Position numbers and translations under genes: made by a program
Assembly (NCBI GenBank): GCA_009733775.1
Contig: WOGZ01000055.1
Coordinates: 62,001 to 126,000, forward strand
Direction of reading: 5' to 3'
DNA from: Alectoria sarmentosa
Lineage: Eukaryota; Ascomycota; Lecanoromycetes; Lecanorales; Parmeliaceae
DNA length: 64,000 bases
Notes under the pieces: generated by a model
The model's input: the letters and a program-made list of their open reading frames with translations, nothing else
What the model was told of the DNA's origin: nothing
The model's database searches: none
Part shown: one piece after another, positions 13,127 through 24,815 of the stretch
How the letters are laid out: every line of letters begins with the position of its first letter
How positions within the stretch are numbered: position 1 is the first letter of the stretch

Positions 13127-14446
13127 ATGAATATCTCCAGGTGGGCGAGGACGGACTGGTGGAGGAGCAAACCTAGTATGAACGAATTAGCCCGTCTCCA
13201 CAATGAACTCTACCGATTTGACGAATTCGCACAAGTCATATACGCATACCCATTTGGGAAAGAGACAGTGGCCAACGCAATCAAAGAACTTATCCCGAAA
13301 AATAATTATGAGTTCTTCTTGGCAAGACTTCAACCCTCAGACGAGATCGTCGGGTGGGTAGCGTTGAGCTTCAATGTTGAGGGAACTGAAGAGGAGAATA
13401 GAGACAAATACGAAGCAAGACTGGAATGGACGGAAATGTGCTCGCACATACTGAAATGGTGGAAGATTGATAGTGCCGGCGGAAACAGCAACATTTGGGA
13501 CACTATCAAGCGGGCCTCTTCGAGTTTACAGGCGGAACATCTTCCTCGCCATTTTTGCATCATCAACTCACTTGTCTTGTTACCACAATTCCAGAAACCA
13601 GGCGTCGCGAGAGTACTGCTTGAACACGCCATCGGGTTCTGGAAACAAAGAGTCATGGTCGGAACAGAGTGGGCTATGTGGGTGCAAGCTCCAGCTATCA
13701 CTCATAACATGTACAAAATTTACGGCTTCAAAGAAGTCGGTGAATACGAAGTTGATCTGGGTGATTACGGATTTTTGCCCAAAGAAGAAAGAAAGATTTT
13801 TGGAAACTATGCCTGGAAGTTCATGGTTCTAAATGGCGCAAGCGGTTCAGCAATTGAAGAGCCTGCCGGAGCACAGAAAGTTGATAAAGGCAAGGGCAAG
13901 GACAAATCGCCGGAAAAAGTGGAAGAGCATGTCACAGCACAGGAAGTCGGCAAAGGCAAAGGCAAGGATCAAACACAGGACGACTTAGGACTAGATGAGG
14001 GCAATCACTCCACGCCAGAAGAAATCTCACAACATGATGCAGAACGAACACGCACATGGGAGGAGGCGGAGCAACGACTGGATGAAATACGATTTAGGAG
14101 GGGCCCGCCCCCAGGGATTGGAGAGGTGAGGCGCCTGATCAAGACCCAACGTAACGCTCGAAGACGAGAGTCTGATACTACGGGCCCATCGAAAGGGAAG
14201 GGCAGGGAACATCGATCAGAAGACGTGCGGCATAGCAAGGACCGGCAATCAGCGCCTGAAGAGTCAGTGGTACCCTGGCCCCAACATAACGGTGAGGCTA
14301 CAAGTCAACTACACGATAATTTCGTGCCAACGAAGTCGGAGGAAGACCTTATCGAAGCGTTGAGAGTACATGGGGTGGATGAAGAGGAGATCGAATTGGT
14401 GAAAGCTCTGGCATTGAGCTTGAGCGACCGGGATGGAGGAGATTAG
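13127..14446 (+). CDS. GNAT-like N-acetyltransferase with charged KGKGK-repeat tail
   Basis: A single-exon gene of 439 codons. Residues about 17-235 look like a fungal GNAT fold: an early FARLQPSDEIVGWVAL strand segment, then a long helix-rich insertion, then LVLLPQFQKPGVARVLLEHAI. In that last segment the Q-x-x-G-x-A turn matches the acetyl-CoA pyrophosphate-binding loop. It ends with MYKIYGFKEVGEYEVDLGDYGF, typical of small-molecule acetyltransferases of this type. The rest is highly charged and probably disordered. It has two similar blocks (KVDKGKGKDKSPEKVEEHVTAQ and EVGKGKGKDQTQDD) and an acidic helix at the C-terminus. The substrate is unknown. A second ATG at 13178 could also start the GNAT domain without loss. 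The gene stands alone between two gene-poor regions. The tail is unusual and may be nuclear or protein-binding, but that is inference. Confidence 0.72.
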   Translation: MNISRWARTDWWRSKPSMNELARLHNELYRFDEFAQVIYAYPFGKETVANAIKELIPKNNYEFFLARLQPSDEIVGWVALSFNVEGTEEENRDKYEARLEWTEMCSHILKWWKIDSAGGNSNIWDTIKRASSSLQAEHLPRHFCIINSLVLLPQFQKPGVARVLLEHAIGFWKQRVMVGTEWAMWVQAPAITHNMYKIYGFKEVGEYEVDLGDYGFLPKEERKIFGNYAWKFMVLNGASGSAIEEPAGAQKVDKGKGKDKSPEKVEEHVTAQEVGKGKGKDQTQDDLGLDEGNHSTPEEISQHDAERTRTWEEAEQRLDEIRFRRGPPPGIGEVRRLIKTQRNARRRESDTTGPSKGKGREHRSEDVRHSKDRQSAPEESVVPWPQHNGEATSQLHDNFVPTKSEEDLIEALRVHGVDEEEIELVKALALSLSDRDGGD

Positions 14447-16062
14447 AGCAAATTCCCTGTTCTGACATGCAGGAACGGATTTTTTACCAAGCGGTCTCGG
14501 TACTAGTACAGATCAGATGCAGCGAGGTGGCCAGTCCCACCGGGCTAATCGGATTGGTCCTCATATGTTTTCATGTATCCGTTCCTGACTGGCTTTGCGG
14601 CTTTGCTCGCCACAAATGAGCCGCGGTGATTGTCTCTGGAAAAGGTCTCAATCATGCAGGCAAGACCATGTTGCATGCTGTTTAAGAAACCACTGTTGTC
14701 CTGGTGTTGAACTTCCGCTCAGATGAATAGAACGCCTTCACTGGGATCTGGTCAATCACCTCATATCTCTCCCACGTTCTCTTGCCAGTGCCGGACCCTG
14801 TTGAAGACCTGCGACTATCTATCAAGGCCGCCCGTCAGATTAGAAAGAAGATCTCCTTCTTCACCGCACCCTATATCCAAGCCAGACTACCACCGAAGGC
14901 AATGGCCCCCTGTCCTCTACATCAATTGTAGAGCCCATAACTCTGCCATCCTACTTCAAGAGGCACCCCAGCGGTTGGTAGCAACTAAGACCTTCAAGGA
15001 ATTGCCTCGACAGACCACTCCTATCAATACTGAACAAGACAGACTCAGAGGACTTTGTCAGCTCCGATATAGCCAGTCCGCCACGACTCCGGCAAGAACG
15101 ACCGCTCCTCGTACCACTTCCGAGGAGACCGACAATAAAAGTCTAGTGGTGACTATGTCGTTGATTTCACGGCAACATCATCTGGGCGTGAGAAGGGAAA
15201 ATTAAGGGAAAGCGGGAAGATGCCGGGCTGCCCAAACAAGACAAACGGTGAAGGAAGCAAGAGAGCCGGAAGAAAGCCGTGGGGCGAAGACGAAGAGCAC
15301 CCGGTGGCAGGTTCAAAGAGAAAGATTGCTGAGGAAGACGACCAAGCAAAAGCGGCAGCAATGGAACAAAAGACGGAGGTAGACGCTAAGATTGTGGGGG
15401 TGGTGAGCGTTGCAGATCGGGAGAGTGTGGATATTTCACTAAATAAAGTTGGCTGTGGTTCGTAGGGAGGACCGTATCAAATGCCGGACAGCCATGGAGA
15501 CGAGGTACATCAGGACATACGCATAGCAAACGTTCAATGCGATCAGCAGATAATAGAATGAGGGATTTTTCGGATGAGTGAGTACTCACAGATTTGGCAG
15601 GAGGCATATGAGCGATCACCGCCGGTTTACTGTTCGAACGGACACTTCTGGGGACCAGTCAAGACACATGTGAAACATAGCACCAGGCTCAACCATGCCA
15701 GTGCTGCCCAACGTCAAAGGAACCTTCTGGCCAACAATGCCTATAAGGCCAGTCAACATTGTCCCATCTGCAAACCTGGTTCTGGTCTAAAACAGATGTC
15801 AATCACAGAATGTTTCTCCACACCTTTGTCCGTCAGGGTCCGGGCTTGAAAGACCACGGCAACATGCAGCTGAGACAGCAGCACATCCTCAAACCCACAT
15901 TCAGTCTCTTGCCCTCCCTGTCTGCCTTTTTTTTGCGTTTCAGTCGCAGTGCAGTCTTAAAAAGGGGACGCTTCCCACAATGGAGGTTGTGTCTTATGGA
16001 ATTAGAAGCCTTGCAGTCTTCACAGAACCTGCCTTTGCCATTCAGCACCAACGTCAAGAAAG
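14447..16062. other. Region with only weak ORFs
   Basis: Two plus-strand ORFs, 14723-15205 (160 codons, Ser/Pro/Arg-rich) and 15220-15465 (81 codons, Lys/Glu-rich), may be parts of an unrecognised gene. They have no domain, and I found no splice model joining them to each other or to the gene at 16063. Otherwise nothing is supported. Confidence 0.4.
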
Positions 16063-16818
16063 ATGTCTACTCACACTCTGCGTCCACGCCTCCAAACGCA
16101 GAACTCAGGTCCTCTGTCAAAGACACCTTCCCAACAAGTCTCCTCCTCAGCCGCGCGAGGTCCAGCTCCGGCAACAACGAGCACCAGACCCCAGCGAGAA
16201 GCAGCGACCAAAGCCAGGAAGCCGGCCAAAAGCGTCTCCACCCTCTACGACCCTGAACAAGACCCGGACTCAGACTGCGACGTCACCTCAGCACGACCGA
16301 GAGCGCCGCGACGTACTCCTGTCGACTCGGACGATTCAAGCGACAGCGATACCTTTGTTGATGACTCGGAGTCAGACTGCCCTCGACTGAGCAAGGCGGC
16401 GCTGGGAAGGAAGAGGAAGAGAAGTAAATCGCCAACAATGGACGAAGAGGAGAGGAGGAAAAGCAAGGCGGGGAAATTGGAGATGGATGATAGGAAAGCG
16501 AACATTGGTGCGACGGGGTTCATGGTAAAGAGCGTGAATGTGATGAAAGAGATCGTGGGTGGCAAAGCAGGCCGGGCGTCACGAGAGGCTTTGTCGCGGC
16601 CGGCGGGGAGGCTTCACAGCAATCGACAGCACTACAGTGTGCGTCGAGCTGGACTGAGTGACATGAGCCTTGATACAGGTAGCTACATGTGCGGTAGGCG
16701 GGATGAGACCAGGAGCAAGGCGGCCGAGGGGTTCGCTTTCGAGACCCGCAAAGGCGTTGCAACGGGGCCGGTTGATGGCAATGTGTATCGGGTCTCGAGA
16801 TTTATTGAGGATTTGTAG
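16063..16818 (+). CDS. Hypothetical protein, probably nuclear, 251 aa
   Basis: Uninterrupted ORF of 251 codons, not recognised. The N-terminal half is Ser/Pro/Arg-rich, followed by an acidic aspartate/serine run (VDSDDSSDSDTFVDDSESD, about residues 86-104). A bipartite-like basic cluster GRKRKRSKS lies near residue 115. The C-terminal part is better ordered, with NIGATGFMVKSVNVMKEIVGG and a terminal DGNVYRVSRFIEDL. This layout of acidic patch plus basic signal is typical of fungal chromatin- or RNA-associated proteins of unknown function. It converges with RPC31, their ends being 172 bp apart. Codon use looks coding throughout, and the opposite-strand ORFs over it read as shadows. Confidence 0.55.
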   Translation: MSTHTLRPRLQTQNSGPLSKTPSQQVSSSAARGPAPATTSTRPQREAATKARKPAKSVSTLYDPEQDPDSDCDVTSARPRAPRRTPVDSDDSSDSDTFVDDSESDCPRLSKAALGRKRKRSKSPTMDEEERRKSKAGKLEMDDRKANIGATGFMVKSVNVMKEIVGGKAGRASREALSRPAGRLHSNRQHYSVRRAGLSDMSLDTGSYMCGRRDETRSKAAEGFAFETRKGVATGPVDGNVYRVSRFIEDL

Positions 16819-16990
16819 TCGCATGTTTAGTGTCACGAGGTTTGAGGCAGGCGTTCAGGCAGTCGGACATGTATCTAGATCAAGCATGAACTTTTGATAT
16901 TAGCAAGGGTATCTTCGCTCCCATGCCCGATCCTACAACACTCATGACTCCTCGCTGTGCATCCTGAACCAGCAAACTTTTTCCCACCCA

Positions 16991-17822
16991 TTATTCATAA
17001 TAAGTCCCAGCTCCTTCATCACCGCCAGCATCATAGTCGTCCCCAGCATCGTCTCCTCCATCATCGAAGTATTGCTCCGCATTGTAATCACCCCCATCTT
17101 CTTCGTCATCGAACTCATCATCCACCTCTTCTCCCTCCGGCATGTCCTCATCGTCTGGGTCCCTCTCTTCTTTCGCATCCCCTTCGTCCTCTGACATATC
17201 GGCGTCCTTCTCAAAGCCGGAAAGTTGTAAGGATTTGCCTTTGGTATCGTTACTGATGACGCCGTTGGTTTCGGTGGCAGTGGGATCGATGGTGGACCAA
17301 AGCTCTTTCGGGAAGAATTTGAGCACTAAGAACCCTCTTCAGCACATTACCCGCACCAATCTCTCTCCGTAGCAGCACGAACCGTAGGGTCTGGTATCCA
17401 ATTTCGGAATCATCCTCTTCTTCATTGTATACCTCTGACTATACTTGGGCATCCCCTCAAACGGATTGAACGCCGCCGCAGCCGATGTCCCAGACTTGCC
17501 CACTCGTACATTGTCTCCGAGCACGGTGTAGAGAGGACCGTTCTTGATGCTCTCTCGCAGTCGACGGAGGTGGGCGACTTGCGATTTCTCCTTTTCACTC
17601 AAGGGTTTTGGCTTGGGGATTTTGAAGGGCTGGGCGCAGTATCAGTGAGCTTCGTAAAGGAGGGACTGGCGGGATAGTTACGGGGTACAGTGGCGTGGCT
17701 TTGGGCTTGTCGAGATCGAGCTCGGGATCCCAGGGGAGATCTACCCCGCCGATTCTGTAGAGGTCGCCTTTACCTTCTTTTTTGATTCGGGGACCTTGTT
17801 TTGCTCTCGCCGCTCCGGCCAT
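16991..17822 (-). CDS. RPC31: DNA-directed RNA polymerase III subunit RPC31 (C31/RPC7)
   Basis: Three exons: 17822-17682, 17629-17383 and 17325-16991, giving 723 nt and 240 residues, with introns of 52 and 57 nt. RPC31 belongs to the Pol III-specific C82/C34/C31 initiation subcomplex, which contacts TFIIIB and helps open tRNA and 5S promoters. Diagnostic segments are the N-terminal LPWDPELDLD, a prolines-plus-REK block across intron 1 (PKPLSEKEKSQVAHLRRL), GPLYTVLGD, KLDTRPYVLKFFPKELWST across intron 2, and a strongly acidic C-terminus with DYNAEQYFDDG, all in the family order. The second junction creates Val from a split codon and restores the conserved YxLKFFPxELW motif. The gene is divergent from the HSM3-like gene, with a shared 368-bp upstream region. 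An alternative upstream ATG lies in another frame. Confidence 0.92.
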
Positions 17823-18190
17823 GTCGTAGATGTTCTTCCCCGAATTCCCGGTACTTGAGAAGGTTGAGCAGAAATCATTGCACGTTTGGTTAAAGTAGTC
17901 ACTTTATAGTGGGGTCGGGGACGTTTGGTGGGGCTGAATCCACTCACTGGTTCCATCTTGGCGGCTGCCGGTCGCCATGCTGTCCTTCGAAATATCCATC
18001 TCTACCATCAATATCGACCTGTGCGTTTGCCCCCGCCATCGTGGATAAGACCTCAGACCATGCTGATGGTCACAGCTCGTCGGCCTCCATGCTCGTTGTC
18101 ACATGTTGAATTGTGGTTGTTTTGCGGAGGAAGGCTCGTCCTGTGTTGATGCCATTTGGACTCGTCATCACGCCGTGACGACGACACGAT

Positions 18191-20125
18191 ATGGCGCTCC
18201 CCGCGCTTTTAGACCAGGTACACTCCCATTTGGAAGAAGTACGAAATGATCCTAGTAAAGGCCTGGATGAGAAGCTACTGGAACGCGTTGACAAGCAAGT
18301 TACTGGTATGTGGCGCCTGTTTCCAAGACCTTAGCCGCGTTCCTATCGTGGACGGCTGCTCCTGCTCTGGGGCGGTCTGCCATTGGAAAACGAAGGTACT
18401 GATAGCAAGCTACCAGAGTCGATTGAAGAGTCACGCAGAGATGCTCTTCTCAATCAGCTTTCGGACCTCCTCCCTACACTACAGCAAGATCCCACGCCGG
18501 TAACAGGTCTCATCCAATGCCTCGTCTTCCCTAGGAAATATGACTTAAAACGCGTTCTTACGATCCAACCACCGGTCGACTTTATAGCTGGCTTGTCATC
18601 CCCACTATCTCCTATCAATTTCGTCATCCTCTCCCTCCTTGAGAAGGCGACGTACCGGAAAAGCGACAGTGATATAATGGCTGGAAAGGCTGACGTGATT
18701 GCGGCTTTGATTAAGCTATGGCTATGTACCCCAGACACGGCAGTGGCAGGATGGGCTCATGACGTGATAGTAGGGCTATTGTTGACAGATGAAGGGGGAA
18801 ATTCCATGAGTGACAGTGGGATCATGGATGAAGGCCTCATGTGGAGGAGGATTTTGCGGGATAGGGACATCTACGGCTCCATCTTCTCGATCTGCAGCCT
18901 CAATACAGCAGGTCAGGAAGGGCCACTATCCAGGAGAGAAAAGACGGTCTCTCAGGCAAGATTGCTGGATATGCTCCTGAAGATCGACTCACGTCCCGTG
19001 AGGATGTCACAAATACCAGAGATTGAGCAAAGATTCGGTGTTAGTAACGGTGGGCTGCTACACTTTGCAGCCATTCACATGGTCGACTACCGGGGCGATG
19101 TGCTGATGCACATGACCTTGATCCAATTCTATGCCAATTATCTGGGTACAGGCCACACATTTGCACTCGATTTCCTGCGAAACAATGGGCTCCATACCCG
19201 TTCAATGGCATACTACCTTGAACCCGAGAAACATGATTCACTAGACCTCATGTATCTGTACGGTTCTTCAGCTAAATACCTTCAATGCTTTTGCTCAACA
19301 TATCCGCAAGACCTACTTTCGTCGCCGATAGCGGGGGACATCCTGGCGCGTGTTACCTTAGTAGTCGAGAACACATCCTCGAGCCAGTGGGCGCATGGAA
19401 AAATCCCCAAACACGACCTTCATTTATTGGTGGGCCTCCCACGTGTTATGCTCATACCCTGGACTCAGGCCAGCTCTCCAATGCTATTGATACCTTTAAA
19501 GCCCGCAAGTCCAGACGCTTTTGCGGTTTTAGCTCACATCCTGCATGGTGACGGCGGAAATACGCTCGAAGAACAAGCCGCTGCAAGGGCTCTTTACTAC
19601 CTGGAAATGGAACATCACTCAGGCTTCTGGGAATGTGTCGTTGGTGTAGCCGACACCATTGCGCTTAAAGAGAGCGCGTTATCGGCGATCTCGTTGATCG
19701 GAGCCGTCATTACAGCGAATTGGTCACCACTTCCAGACACCGAACCTTCGGGCTCTACTCAATTCAAGCTTCCATCTGAAAGTCAATTAGCCAGCATGTG
19801 TCACGTCGCTTCACTTCCTCAATCTGGAATCGAGGCTATCATGAGCCAGTCTGCCCTTGGAATAGTCATCCCCTACCTTATGAGGCCCGCTCAATCTTTT
19901 GGCAGTCTTGTGGGTGGAGGTCGTGGAGACGTCGAGAGCGCTGTGTATGTGATTGCCGCTGCTAAGCATGATGTGCTCAAACTGCTTCATCAGAGGCTGA
20001 AGCAATGGGTAGGGATCCGTGCTGAGGGTCAGGATATGGTGGCAGCTGTGGGAAGACGGATCGCGCAGGGACCCATGGGTGGTACGAGTGAGGTTGGAGG
20101 TCGGATTGGAACCCTGGAAATGTGA
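18191..20125 (+). CDS. HSM3/PSMD5-like proteasome base-assembly chaperone
   Basis: Hsm3/PSMD5 proteins are helical-repeat chaperones that bind Rpt1 during assembly of the 19S base and do not remain in the mature proteasome. I model exon 1 as 18191-18305 (start MALPALLDQV) and exon 2 as 18417-20125. The intron is GTATGT...CCAG with a CTGAT branch site; the total of 1824 nt gives 607 residues. Exon 2 contains LLNQLSDLLPTLQQDPTPV, FIAGLSSPLSPINFVILSLLEKA and IKLWLCTPDTAV, matching the N-terminal HEAT-like repeats I recall for ascomycete HSM3. The rest is helical without a catalytic motif. A shorter intron (18299-18334) also keeps frame but is only 36 nt with a weak GTTACT donor, so I prefer the longer one. 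A DNA mismatch repair role named for yeast HSM3 is historical. Confidence 0.75.
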
Positions 20126-20442
20126 CTCTGGAAGGGGATCATGACCTTACGAGAGCATACATAAGGCGTCGGTTCTTGTAAGGGAGACACCAATATTAGC
20201 GGCATGATACCAGTGGAGTCATACACATTATGAAAATTTCGCTGGCACTCTGGGTGCGTTTTTGGTTCACCTACCAGGGCAAGCCATGAGAAGTCGTGGA
20301 AGTGTACCCCGGCCGGAGTCCTCTGCTAGCTCATGAGCTAAAGCGGCTACGCCCGTGGCTTAGCGCCACGCCGCCAAACCCTCGAACTAAATGAACGCCA
20401 TCACATCTTTCCTGGTGTGATACAATTTTCTACTGCACAAAG
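20126..20442. other. Intergenic spacer upstream of MET2
   Basis: Holds the 3' end of the HSM3-like gene and the MET2 promoter. I looked for the CACGTG site used by Cbf1/Met4-type methionine regulators and did not see one. No RNA gene is visible. Confidence 0.5.
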
Positions 20443-22074
20443 ATGAACGCAGTAGAAAACTGGGCCAGTGACATTCCCTCACCCAAGCCACTTCGTCAGT
20501 ATCAAATGCTACGATCCTTTTTGTATTGATCGAATGCTAAATCCCGTAGAGAAAGCCTCCGGCCAGCCCGAGAACCCCTTCGCGGCTCTGATTCCAGATC
20601 AGCATATCGTCATCGTACCGTCCTTCACCCTCGAGTCTGGAGTCACTCTCCGCAATGTTCCAGTCGCATACAGCACTCGGGGGGCACTCCGTCCAAAGGG
20701 AGATAATGCGTTGGTCATATGCCATGCTCTGTCTGGAAGTGCCGATGTAGCTGATTGGTGGGGTCCATTGATGGGAGGGCCTGGACGAGCATTCGATACG
20801 ACAAGGTTCTTCGTTGTCTGCCTCAACAGTTTGGGAAGCCCGTACGGAAGTGCAAGTCCTGTCACCAGCGTGGACGGGGACGCAAGTCGAGAGCGTTACG
20901 GCCCCGATTTCCCTTTGACTACGGTTCGGGACGACGTCAAGTACGTGCGTGTTACATTACTACCCAACAATCTCTGACGCGCAGCAGCATACACAAGCTC
21001 GTTCTCGACGATCTGGGAGTAAAGCAAATTGCAGCGGCTGTTGGGGGATCTATGGGAGGCATGTTGGTTTTGGAATATGCTTACTTCGGCGTCGACTATG
21101 TTCGAGCAATAGTACCAATAGCAACTTCAAGCCGTCATAGTGCATGGGGTATCAGCTGGGGCGAGGCGCAGCGGCAAAGCATATACTGCGATCCTAAATA
21201 TGAAAACGGTTATTATCCGTTCAGCGATCCACCGGCAGCTGGGCTCGGGGCTGCTCGCATGTCTGCGTTGTTGATGTATAGAAGTCGAGATTCTTTCGAG
21301 TCAAGGTTTGGAAGGAACGCTCCAGATCCCTCGCGACAGCAAGCCATCAATGATAGTCAACATTCATCAACATCATCGAATGAGCACTGGGCGGTACACA
21401 ATGAGGGTCATAGGAGCTCTCGCACGACTCGACCGTCTATCGTCCATGGAAACGCATCACCCCCTTCCACCCCTCAGTCGGATGCGCTGCAGTCTACTAC
21501 GCATGACAAGACAGCTCAACTTGCTGACCCTCAATTCTGTGGAGCTGCAATCTTTGCGCCACTCACCCCGCCAACCCCCGTCACGGCCGGTAGACGCACA
21601 ACAACCGAGTTTTCCGTCCATCAATATCTGCGGTACCAAGGAGAAAAGTTTGTGAAGCGTTTTGACAGTAATTGCTACATAGCTATCACCAGGAAGCTGG
21701 ATACACATGACGTCTCGAGGTATCGTGTACCTCCGCACACGCCCAATCCAGTCGCAGTGGCCCTGGCTCAGATCAAGCAGCCGGCTCTCGTGGTCGGCAT
21801 TGAAAGCGATGGCTTGTTCACGTTCGCAGAACAGCAAGAGATGGCGGCCGCAATACCGGACTCTAGATTACGGACGATTGACAGCCCAGAAGGTCATGAT
21901 GCTTTCTTGCTGCAGTTCGAGCAGGTGAATCAGCACGTTTTGGAGTTCTTCGATGAGGTGCTTCCCGATATCATGAAGGCGCCGGGGCTCAATGTACATG
22001 ACCACGAGGGTGACGGACAGGTGAAAAGCAGCACGTTCGGCGAAGCTGAGGTTGATGATATCACGGCTTGGTAA
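20443..22074 (+). CDS. MET2: Homoserine O-acetyltransferase
   Basis: Transfers acetyl from acetyl-CoA to L-homoserine, giving O-acetylhomoserine, the first committed step towards methionine. Model: exons 20443-20494, 20550-20940 and 20988-22074, giving 1530 nt and 509 residues. The alpha/beta-hydrolase fold is plain: NALVICHALSGSADVADWW (oxyanion region), AVGGSMGGMLVLEYA with nucleophile Ser in GxSxG, VVGIESDGLFTFAEQQ carrying the catalytic Asp, and SPEGHDAFLLQFEQV with the catalytic His. A low-complexity insertion of about 100 residues (roughly 275-375) before HQYLRYQGEKFVKRFD is normal for filamentous fungi. The alternative start at ATG 20534 needs no first intron and gives MLNPVEKASGQ; both read into the same frame. 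The third exon could start three bases earlier at a tandem CAG. It converges with the membrane-protein gene. Confidence 0.94.
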
Positions 22075-22867
22075 TGCAGCGTGGGGTGAGTGATGTACAT
22101 CATTGAGGGTTATAGTTGATATCAGGATATTCTATCTTTAGAGTAGCTTCTCTTACTTGATACACATGTCCGCTTTCCCATGTCGATCTTCAAGGCTTCT
22201 CGAATCTCCAACAGAGCGGGTCCCTCAGCGCTGAATTGTAACTTTGTGTCAACTTTGCCACTCGTCGAAGTTGATGATTGTTGATGCCGAAGGCCCGAAC
22301 AGCGGCAAGTTCTGCTAGCTGTAAAGACTTTGTGTCCCGACGGATTGATGAAGTTGCCTTTTTTTTTGTCTTCCGAACGAGAATGTCGATATAACGCCAT
22401 CACGGTAACGGTAGCATGCTTTATGCGTTCCCGTTCACGTTGCTAGGAGTGCTACGATAACGCGCGGGGCCGTGCTGGCTTTTGTACGTCTGGTATTGGG
22501 CTGATCAGTTGGCCTACGAAGGGAGTCAATCACGCATCTAGGCTAGTAAATATTGATGAACTTTGATCACCCAATTGAAGCAGAATTCCGCAAAGCGTAT
22601 TAGATCCCCGATCGATGGGTTCAATGGCTTTTGAGCTACGCACGCACTGTTCTACCTGCTTGCGATGTAGCGATCAAGACATCGATTTAGGTACACATGG
22701 TGAGGATTTTGTATGTTTCGTCTGATGTTTTCGACTTTTATCCACCGCAATATTCACCTATGTGGTCTGATTGAAGACACGGTGAAGAATGAATGAAAAA
22801 GCCACGGGTACTTAGTTGCCATATCGCGTATGGATTTTCTCGCGCGCGAGACCCTCAAGTAAGCAGC
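22075..22867. other. Convergent intergenic spacer
   Basis: The 3' ends of MET2 and the membrane-protein gene face each other here. A minus ORF at 22403-22122 (93 codons) has no recognisable domain. Nothing else is seen. Confidence 0.5.
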
Positions 22868-24815
22868 TCAAGAGTGTGGGATGTAATCTGTCCACTGCAC
22901 GGTCTGATAGACTCCCAATGGAACATGCCGCAAGCTAATGAATGTCTCGGTGATGATGTATAACCTCGATAAGATGAACAATGGAAAGTTGAGAATTCCA
23001 ATCAGGATCACCAATCGATAGAGCCATGACATTACACCCGGCTCTCGAGCGAAGAAAGACTTCAGTAAAAGCTTGTGACCGTGCTCATGAAGAAAGACGA
23101 CGACGGAGAATATTGCCAGTAGCGAAATGACTCCGGCGATGGTGTCGACGCAAGCAAGTCTCCACAGGAGACGCTCAACCTCTGTAGGGAAAACGAAAGC
23201 CCAAGCCGTGGCGTGGGCAGCACCATAGGATATGCAGATTGTCAGTGCGGCGACCAGACCGCCAGACGCCCAAGCGCAGAAATAGGCGTAGAAACTGGCT
23301 CGCAATCCTTTGCGGTCAAGGAAGATACTATGAGTGTTGAAGGTGAAATAATTGACGGAGCTTTTGGGCGAGTCCTCATATAGCTCTTCCCTAATCCTTC
23401 TTGACGCACGCGCTGCCAAAGTCCACCTCCGAACGTCCCTTGATGTTAGGGATATCTGTAGGTGCCCCCCATGCTGATGTTCTTCCTGAGCACCCCATAC
23501 ATTATGAACGCTCATTGCGGGTCCAACTCCACATTCAAGCGCTTGTCCAGACATCAGAGAGCAGACTGCTGGACCATGCAAGGAAGGTCCCAAAGAGTAG
23601 TCAAAACCGGCGACTTCATGATGGACAACCACATTATGAAATGTTGATGACGACCAATGTGGTGCAGGCGCTTGCATTAAAAGGTCTGGAGAAGACGATG
23701 ACTGGATCTTAATGGCGGTAGCGTTCACGGATCGATCCTTCTCAGAGGTAGGGTACAAGTGAAGATATGCGCTCTCCGATCCGTTTGAAAATATATGCTG
23801 TACCGATTTGATCGGCACCGGATTGCCCTGGTCACGAGTAGGGACTCGGATGCCAAAGCCGTAGTTTCGAACCAACATGAGAGCGAGGAGATCTTCGAAA
23901 TCGGAGGCATCCATCCACGTTGGATCCCGTATATCAAGAGGCTTCTGAAACCAAAGGCCGTACATTCCTATAACACACGCTACATGTACCAGCGTATGAA
24001 CTTCCAACAATGTGATGGGATACCCAACAATCTTTCGAGCAATCGTCTGTACTAGCATCCAACTCACTTGGATACAGACTCGGGCTTTGACCAAAATGTC
24101 CGCTTTACTCTTGTCCCGGATAGCGGCGTCTGAGATTTTCACAAAATGTCCATGCTTCGCAAGGAAAGCCAAGCCTTTAGGAGAAATCGTGAGGCGAGAC
24201 AAGGTGTTGTGGAGATGACTAACGTCAACGATGATCCCTCCCATGGTGCCATAAAAGCCATATAGGAGGCTGTACTCGTTCTCTCGAGGTTCTTGTAATG
24301 GTATCTGGAAAATGGAGTTAGAATCTCAACAGTCTTGTAAACTAATTCTCAGTCACCTACAGCTCTGGCGGGTGTCTCAGATCCACTCCAAAATGGTCTT
24401 ACAGTGCCTGTTGGCAACTCTGTCTGCGCTTCCGCGGCGAATTGATTGAGCTTCTTACGCAGTCTCGATGCAGAGAACCATTGCTTCCCGGCCGTGTACA
24501 ACATTATTTCCGGAGAAAGAATGGCAATGAGGACCCACTTGCATTTCCGTCGCCACCATCCCATATTGTCTTCCTCAGCCGGTCCCACGTTCATGTGAAT
24601 AGCAGTGATAACGCATAGCGAGAGTGTGAAGCAGCAACTGTATATGACCTCCCATGTCCCTAGAGGCTTGTCAGCTCGACCTGTAGCACAGCTTCACCTT
24701 GCTGGGATATTCCAGACAGACCTCGGCCATGTGGCCCAGGAACCCAAGTAGGGGCAAAGTCGCTGAACTCAGTGGAGTTCAGACCCACGGGAATTGTACC
24801 GTGAGCACTGGAATT
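22868..24815 (-). CDS. Multipass membrane protein of a widespread fungal family, 5' end uncertain
   Basis: Three coding exons are readable: up to 24722 (open from 24815), 24659-24361 and 24304-22868. The splice joints restore PHGRGTWEVIYSCCFTLSL and NEYSLLYGFYGTMGG. This is the layout of a large uncharacterised ascomycete membrane family that has an extracellular N-terminal stretch, a GRGT segment, a first helix, then a cytosolic insert and several C-terminal helices. Helices visible here include IIVDVSH-adjacent segments, VHTLVHVACVIGMYGLWF, GLVAALTICISYGAAHATAW, ISLLAIFSVVVFLHEHGH and LVILIGILNFPLFILSRLY. The N-terminal exon with a signal sequence should lie upstream of the TAG at 24816; I could not place it. 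Function unknown. The HEHGH string is not a credible metalloprotease site, because the family does not conserve one that I know of. Confidence 0.7.

Noticed and set aside
14723..15205. Plus ORF of 160 codons
   Set aside because: Ser/Pro/Arg-rich without structure, no consistent continuation into 15220-15465; kept only as a note in the region entry.
20330..20400. Possible tRNA-like stems in GC-rich sequence before MET2
   Set aside because: No A/B box pair with correct spacing or acceptor stem could be drawn.
22868..24304. HEHGH string in the membrane protein as a zinc protease site
   Set aside because: Surrounding helices do not match a known membrane metalloprotease family, and the family is recognised on other grounds.
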